Shown: piece after piece, positions 31,276 through 35,187 of the stretch | How positions within the stretch are numbered: the stretch's first letter is position 1 | Layout of the letters: each line of letters opens with the position of its first letter | Assembly (NCBI RefSeq): GCF_002149035.1 | Contig: NZ_NGFP01000074.1 | Span: 1 to 35,187, forward strand | Length of the DNA: 35,187 bases | Reading direction: 5' to 3' | DNA from: Streptosporangium minutum | GTDB lineage: Bacteria > Actinomycetota > Actinomycetes > Streptosporangiales > Streptosporangiaceae | Translations under genes and position numbers: made by a program | Notes under the pieces: generated by a model | What the model was told of the DNA's origin: nothing | The model's input: the letters and a program-made list of their open reading frames with translations, nothing else | The model's database searches: none

Positions 31276-31356
31276 AACGTCTGGTCCGTCTGGCCCGTCT
31301 GGTCCGTCTGGCCCGTCTGGTCCGTCTGGCCCGTCTGGCCCGTCTGGCCCGTCTGG
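31276..31356. repeat. 9-bp minisatellite in the LtrA leader
   Basis: Eight perfect head-to-tail copies of YCCGTCTGG (31285-31356, alternating T and C at the first base for the first six copies) follow a degenerate ninth copy (31276-31284). It occupies nearly the whole interval between the ECF41-type promoter and the LtrA start codon. Confidence 0.95.
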
Positions 31357-31358
31357 AA

Positions 31359-31385
31359 GACAGGGCAGCAGCGCGATCTGTGACA
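31359..31385 (-). promoter_or_regulatory. ECF41-type promoter of the LtrA gene
   Basis: On the minus strand, TGTCACA (31385-31379) is followed after exactly 16 nt by TGTCTT (from 31362). It is the same element as upstream of the NmrA-like gene. Transcription would start near 31353, within the first minisatellite units, giving a leader of about 95 nt. Confidence 0.7.
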
Positions 31386-31539
31386 ACAGGGCAACGAGAT
31401 CGCGTCACATGCGCTGCCGCGGGCCAACCATCCCTACACCTTCAAGCCTCGGTCATCTCCTCGAGTTCCTCGGCCACCGCCGGCCTCCATGCAGGACCAG
31501 GTCAGCCTCATGATTCTGCGGTGTTCAGCCACCAGCCGA

Positions 31540-32090
31540 CGCCGTTCGGCCGCTCGCACATCGACCGGACCGGCCCTGCCGGGCCCAGCAGCCGCCGCGG
31601 CAGCGCCGGATCGACAATGGCCCGAACTGGTCGAAAGCGAAACATCGGTCCACGGAACGGCTGGTGACCTCCTCGGTCCGGTCCGGTCCAGTTCGGCTTC
31701 ACGGGCCGGATCGGTGGACTCCTTCCAGGTCCGGGTCCGCTGGAAAGAGATCTCCCGGACGCGCAGCAGCTGCCGCAACCGTTCCCGGCCGACGGCGACG
31801 GTGCGCACCGGGTTGCCGGCCAGGTAAGCGGCCGGCTTTCGGATGCTCCAGTGCGTGAACCGGCCCAACTTCTCCGGGCGCGTCAGGGCCGTCTGAGCGA
31901 TGAACTCCACGTCATCGTCGCTGATCAGTCGGGGACGGCCGCCCGCCCATCTGAGGTCCGGCGCCTCCAGCCCTCGGGCGTTGAAGGCGTGGATGACCTC
32001 CCGCACGGTGTCGTCGGCGGCGGCGACCAGCTGCGGGGGCGCGCCACTGGCGGACGCCATGATGACCAGCGCTCTGCGGACCCGGATCGA
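31540..32090 (-). mobile_element. Broken IS630-family transposase
   Basis: The minus strand reads RVRRALVIMASASG, DDTVREVIHAFNARGLEA, RWAGGRPRLISDDDVEFI, HWSIRKPAAYLAGN and EISFQRTRTWKESTDP, which are the helix-turn-helix half of an IS630-type transposase. After a frameshift near 31650 the start of the DDE domain follows (CFAFDQFGPLSIR), then similarity fades. The N-terminal helices and most of the catalytic domain are absent, so the element is dead. Terminal inverted repeats and a TA duplication were not identified. Its 5' side is fused to the regulator remnant at about 32090. Confidence 0.8.
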
Positions 32091-32570
32091 GCCGAGAACG
32101 ACCGGCATGAGGACCAGCCCACCCGGACCGCGATTCACGACGCGCTCGGTCCGCCAGCGCGCTTCCTGAAGCATCAACCGGCCGTCGCACCAGTGCAGAT
32201 CCGGGTGCAGGCCGGTGAACAACCTCTCGGCACCGCCCGCGGCCAGCTGCTTGGCGCGATAGATGACGTCCGCATCGAGCACGGCCCGGATCCGTGACCA
32301 GTGCGGCGCGATGAGCCGGTCGTGTGCCGCCCGCAGTTCCGCGGCGATCGCCCGCAGGCCTGCCGCCGGCCGCGCGGCGAGTGCGGCGGCGGGGAGTTCT
32401 TCGCCGAACACGCGCCGGAGGCTGGCCCGCACCTGACGGGCGGTCGTCCTTTGCAACGCCGCCAGGTCGTCCTCGATGGATGCCCCTGCGCCGAGCGGGT
32501 CCGCAGCCAGGGAGGGACGGTCCATCGGCACCCCCGTATCGAACATGTGATCTAAAAACTCTGGGACCAG
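32091..32570 (-). pseudogene. Internal fragment of an ArsR-type regulator with DUF5937-like domain
   Basis: The reading LVPEFLDHMFDTG, IEDDLAALQRTTARQVRASL, APHWSRIRAVLDADVIYRAK and RLFTGLHPDLHW matches the middle of actinomycete ArsR-like regulators that carry a DUF5937 domain. The normal N-terminal part and the C-terminal helix-turn-helix are missing. The C-terminal break coincides with the start of the transposase sequence. A continuous frame runs from this remnant into the transposase, but it has no plausible start or family-like N-terminus. The region overlaps the start of the protease gene on the other strand only in spurious extension. Confidence 0.6.
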
Positions 32571-32677
32571 GACCCCGGTCAAGGTTACGATCTTGCTGTT
32601 CGCCGGCCGGGTCGATCGGCCGGCTCTCCATGCTGACGGGGTGCGAAGACGCCCCATGACTGGACGGGAGATCAACT

Positions 32678-33718
32678 TTGAGGCGTGCACTGATCGCGGT
32701 GGGTGTCGGCTTGAGCGTGTTGGGTTCCACTGTCATCACCGAGCCGGCTCAGGCCGCGAGTGTGCTGGCGGTCCCGTTGTCTCCCACTGTGACGGCGGCT
32801 CAGCAGGTCGCGAGGTTCTGGCTCGCCGACGGGGCCGCCAACCTGAAGAACGCCACGCCGTACGCCGTGCAGACTGCGGTCGGCGGGGAACACCTGTCCA
32901 CGGACATCGTCCCGGACGGCCCCCCGGCTTCCATCCCGCCATTGGAGGAGCCGGCCTCGCCGGAGGGGGAGCTGCCCACGACCTCGGGCAAGGTGTTCTT
33001 CATCGGCAGCGACCTCCAGCCGCACTGGTGCACCGGCACCGCTGTGCGCTCGAAATACCGGAACGTCGTCGCGACGGCAGGCCACTGCCTGCTGGACACC
33101 GAGGCCCCGGCCGGCCCGCTCACCAAGTGGGTCTTCGTCCCCGGCTACTCCGAGGGCATGACGCCGTTCGGCCTGTACGTCGGGAAGCAGGGCGTCGTTC
33201 ACTATGACTTCGACGACATCCGGGACCACGACCGCGACCTCGCCTTCGTCAACGTGTACCGCGGGGTCGTCTCCTCTTCTCCGGACGTGCTGACCGATGC
33301 CGGGAATCTGGCCGAGAACGTCGGCGGCCAGGGAGTCGCGTTCAACCAGCCGCTCGCGCCCACGGTCGACGTCTTCGGCTACCCCGCCGGCCCCAACCCC
33401 GACGGCAGCCGGCCCTACACGGGCGAGACCCTCGAACGGTCGACCGGGTCGGCATTCGCGATGAAGGTCACGGGCCTTCCCGTAGACCGGCCCATAGGCG
33501 TGAACTCCCCGTTCACCGGTGAAGGCTCTCTCGGTTCCTCGTGGCTGACCCATTACGCCAGCGACAGCCGTACCGGCTATCTCAACGGCATCACGATCAG
33601 CGTTTCCGACACCGATGGCGACAGTCGGTACGACACCGGCGTCTCACCGTACTTCGACGGTGAGCTGTTCACGGTCTACCAGAAGGCCGCCAACTACTGG
33701 ACTGGCTCCATCGCTTAG
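32678..33718 (+). CDS. Secreted trypsin-like serine protease
   Basis: This 346-residue secreted protein has a signal peptide (cleavage after AQA, about residue 26) and a propeptide-like segment to about 98. A chymotrypsin-fold domain follows with His136 in ATAGHC, Asp187 in DRDLAFV and Ser284 in GEGSLGSSW. Cys118 and Cys137 probably form the disulfide next to the His. The usual GxSGGP is here GSLGSS, with the Pro lost, so activity may be altered. The TTG start at 32678 is supported by GGAG 7 nt upstream and by the signal peptide that follows directly. A possible -10 element TACGAT lies at about 32585. A fragment of a close relative lies at 25954-26062. Confidence 0.85.
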   Translation: MRRALIAVGVGLSVLGSTVITEPAQAASVLAVPLSPTVTAAQQVARFWLADGAANLKNATPYAVQTAVGGEHLSTDIVPDGPPASIPPLEEPASPEGELPTTSGKVFFIGSDLQPHWCTGTAVRSKYRNVVATAGHCLLDTEAPAGPLTKWVFVPGYSEGMTPFGLYVGKQGVVHYDFDDIRDHDRDLAFVNVYRGVVSSSPDVLTDAGNLAENVGGQGVAFNQPLAPTVDVFGYPAGPNPDGSRPYTGETLERSTGSAFAMKVTGLPVDRPIGVNSPFTGEGSLGSSWLTHYASDSRTGYLNGITISVSDTDGDSRYDTGVSPYFDGELFTVYQKAANYWTGSIA

Positions 33719-33862
33719 CGGCCCTTCGTGGTGCCGTTCGGCATCGCGCCGGCCGTCTGCGCTCCCGTACATGGTCTACAGGATCGCTGTATGCACCGCC
33801 CCTGCCCCCGTCTCCCGAAGCCGCTCGTCTCCCTCCATCGCGTCGACCCGGTCAGGTGCTCA

Positions 33863-34411
33863 TTACCGCCGCCCGCCGAACTCCCAGTGGTGGACCTCGA
33901 TGTCGGCGTACCGGTCCAGAGTCAGGACGGCGCGTGCCGCATCCGGGTCCGGCGCCTGCACCAGCAGCGCCGTACCCAGCCAGGTGGTGCCGTCGTCGGA
34001 CAGCAACGGCCCATACGCGATCAGCTCGTCCAGGCCGGGCGGCGGGACGAGGTCGGCGGCCTGCCCGGAGCCGAGGCCCAGCACCAGATACCGGTTGCCG
34101 CCGTCTCGGCCGCCGGGGAAATCCCACATGGTGCGCCCCAGCACGTTGCGCCATCGGCGCAACACCACGTCCCGGTACACACCGGCCTGGTAGTTGGGCT
34201 CATCGAAGACGAACGCGCGCGCGGTGGCGAGATCCGGCAGGTCGACGATGTGCACGCTGCCGGTGGCCGTCTCGCCGTCGGGGCTCAAAGTGGGGCCGCG
34301 GGCGATCAGCTCCGCCGCGTACCGGTCCATGTAGGACCAATGCTCCTCCACCAACTGGTCGCGGAGGGTCGCGGAGCCGGGGCGATCACGGTGATAACAG
34401 AAGAACTCCAT
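33863..34411 (-). CDS. Protein with two YCII-related domains
   Basis: This 182-residue cytoplasmic protein contains two tandem ferredoxin-like YCII-type domains. The first (1 to about 92) has EEHWSYMDRYAAELIARGPT and GSVHIVDLPDLATARAFVFD. The second (about 105-180) has GLDELIAYGPLLSDDGTTWLG and ALLVQAPDPDAARAVLTLD, ending EVHHWEFGGRR. YCII proteins are small, probably enzymatic, and often accompany ECF sigma factors or catabolic genes; the exact role is unknown. The ATG at 34411 matches the family start, although the ribosome binding site is weak. It appears to be a single-gene unit. Confidence 0.82.
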   Translation of the reverse strand: MEFFCYHRDRPGSATLRDQLVEEHWSYMDRYAAELIARGPTLSPDGETATGSVHIVDLPDLATARAFVFDEPNYQAGVYRDVVLRRWRNVLGRTMWDFPGGRDGGNRYLVLGLGSGQAADLVPPPGLDELIAYGPLLSDDGTTWLGTALLVQAPDPDAARAVLTLDRYADIEVHHWEFGGRR

Positions 34412-34768
34412 GCCGAGTACCTACCATGAACCGCAACGAAAGCTCCATTTCGGTCATCCAAGTCATCGGTGGCCCTTCAGCGCCGGAGAGAGGTCTCACG
34501 CAGCAACGAAGGGCCGGGGGGGCCGGCCGCTCCGCTACCGTCGATGGTCTCTCCGGGGATGTCGTCAGTTCCTCCGGCCGCCCCGCACCACCCCGGCGGC
34601 CTGGGTGCCGGTACGCCCCCGTGCGGACAGGTCGGCCACGCCCGGCCGTCCCTTTTCACACTCGGCCCGTCGTCCGGCGGGCAGCCCGCCGCCTCACGCA
34701 ACCGCATGGACAGGGATACCGCGGTGGCCCGACCCTCTCACCGTCCGCAGAACATCACACTGCGAAAA
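34412..34768. other. Intergenic stretch without a supported gene
   Basis: About 357 bp. Short open frames exist on both strands, but none has a convincing start, ribosome binding site or family resemblance. I see no hairpin terminator for the downstream end of the secreted-protein gene. Confidence 0.5.
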
Positions 34769-35187
34769 TCAGCAGCCGAAGGCGTAGAACTTGGCGTCGA
34801 ATGAGTAATGATAGTACTTCCGCTTTGATATTTCGGTTACGCCACTGAACGGGCGGTTGCACTCGACGATGACGTCCTTGGCCTCGGCGAGGAGATCATC
34901 TCCGGCAGTGTCGTCTTCCCACACCTGGACCGTCACCTTCTCACCCGGTGAAAACTTGAGAGGGTTATGCGATGGGAATTCGACTATCTGGCCCTCTTCG
35001 TCCTCGTTGACGTCGACCGTGCCATCGATCGGGGCGAAGCGCTGACTTGCTCCATTACGCACGACCTTGATGAAGACTTCGTCGCCGTTGCTCCAGGTCC
35101 CCTCCTCGTCTATATCGTGAGCGTAGACGGTGATGCCGAGCTCGGTTTCGACGAGGGCGGCGGGCGCGGCGGGGGCGGCGACAGGAG
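34769..35187 (-). CDS. 3' part of a gene for a secreted hypothetical protein
   Basis: The minus-strand frame is open to the window edge, giving 138 visible residues with the start outside. The first visible residues (PVAAPAAPAALVETELGI) look like the end of a signal peptide. The mature part is beta-rich and acidic (ITVYAHDIDEEGTWSNGDEV, VNEDEEGQIVEFPSH) and ends YHYSFDAKFYAFGC. Two cysteines (in VECNRPF and the terminal FGC) may pair. The pattern resembles small secreted actinomycete proteins with a C2- or PLAT-like beta-sandwich, but I cannot assign a family. An internal GTG at 35062 is not a likely start, given the upstream coding continuity. Base composition is lower in GC than its neighbours. 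Confidence 0.7.
   Translation of the reverse strand, partial: PVAAPAAPAALVETELGITVYAHDIDEEGTWSNGDEVFIKVVRNGASQRFAPIDGTVDVNEDEEGQIVEFPSHNPLKFSPGEKVTVQVWEDDTAGDDLLAEAKDVIVECNRPFSGVTEISKRKYYHYSFDAKFYAFGC

Noticed and set aside
31260-31427. Extended N-terminus of the LtrA protein with TGQ/TDQ repeats
   Set aside because: It would start upstream of the inferred promoter and is not family-like; the repeat reads equally open in other frames because its period is 9.
31434-32690. 418-codon continuous minus-strand frame
   Set aside because: It joins two unrelated fragments (regulator and IS630 transposase), lacks a family N-terminus and ends in a frameshifted tail, so I describe it as remnants rather than one gene.
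34469-34804. 111-codon plus-strand open frame
   Set aside because: No binding site or family resemblance, and it overlaps the end of the secreted-protein gene on the other strand.

Overview
The window is high-GC DNA with strong third-position GC bias, GTG and TTG starts, ATGA/GTGA-coupled operons and almost no T-tract terminators. This points to an actinomycete. The family mix (Opp-type sugar operon with a ROK regulator, ECF41/SigJ sigma factors, SBBP-type propeller, Mut7-C protein) suggests a Streptosporangiales-like genome, but that placement is inference. No rRNA, tRNA, CRISPR array or phage structure was seen.

Region 1 (1-7300, minus strand) is a six-gene operon: family-5 solute-binding protein, two permeases, two ATPases and an S66 LD-carboxypeptidase. 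It reads as a peptide importer coupled to a murein-peptide (or microcin-C-like) peptidase. Tandem repeats sit at the 3' end of the carboxypeptidase gene and in the N-terminus of one ATPase.

Region 2 (7.4-11.1 kb) has a YjbR/MmcQ protein, a secreted esterase fused to a beta-propeller under a perfect 20-bp LacI-type operator, and a Mut7-C RNase-like protein whose 3' end is tandemly duplicated.

Region 3 (11.4-24.0 kb, plus strand) is a glycan-utilisation locus. It contains a GH35 glycosidase, a ROK regulator without the zinc motif, a decayed Gfo/Idh/MocA oxidoreductase, a complete Opp-type importer, a large TIM-barrel glycosidase-like protein I cannot assign to a family, and a GH20 hexosaminidase. 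The hydrolases lack signal peptides, so oligosaccharides are probably imported and split in the cytoplasm. Six junctions in the importer-GH20 operon overlap or abut.

Region 4 (24.0-31.4 kb, minus strand) holds an unknown membrane protein and then an ECF41 (SigJ-like) module. The module has a sigma factor, a coupled partner that lost sigma region 4 but keeps the ECF41 C-terminal motifs DGGGK and NPDKL, an NmrA-like oxidoreductase and an LtrA membrane protein. Both the NmrA and LtrA genes are preceded by the same element, TGTCACA-N16-TGTCTT, which matches the ECF41 promoter type. Between the live genes lie remnants of a methyltransferase, an alpha/beta hydrolase, a fumarate-reductase-type flavoprotein and a universal stress protein. 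A 9-bp minisatellite fills the inferred LtrA leader.

Region 5 (31.4-35.2 kb) holds a broken IS630 transposase joined to a fragment of an ArsR-type regulator, a secreted trypsin-like protease (a fragment of a close relative lies 7 kb upstream), a double YCII-domain protein, and the 3' part of a secreted protein cut by the window edge.
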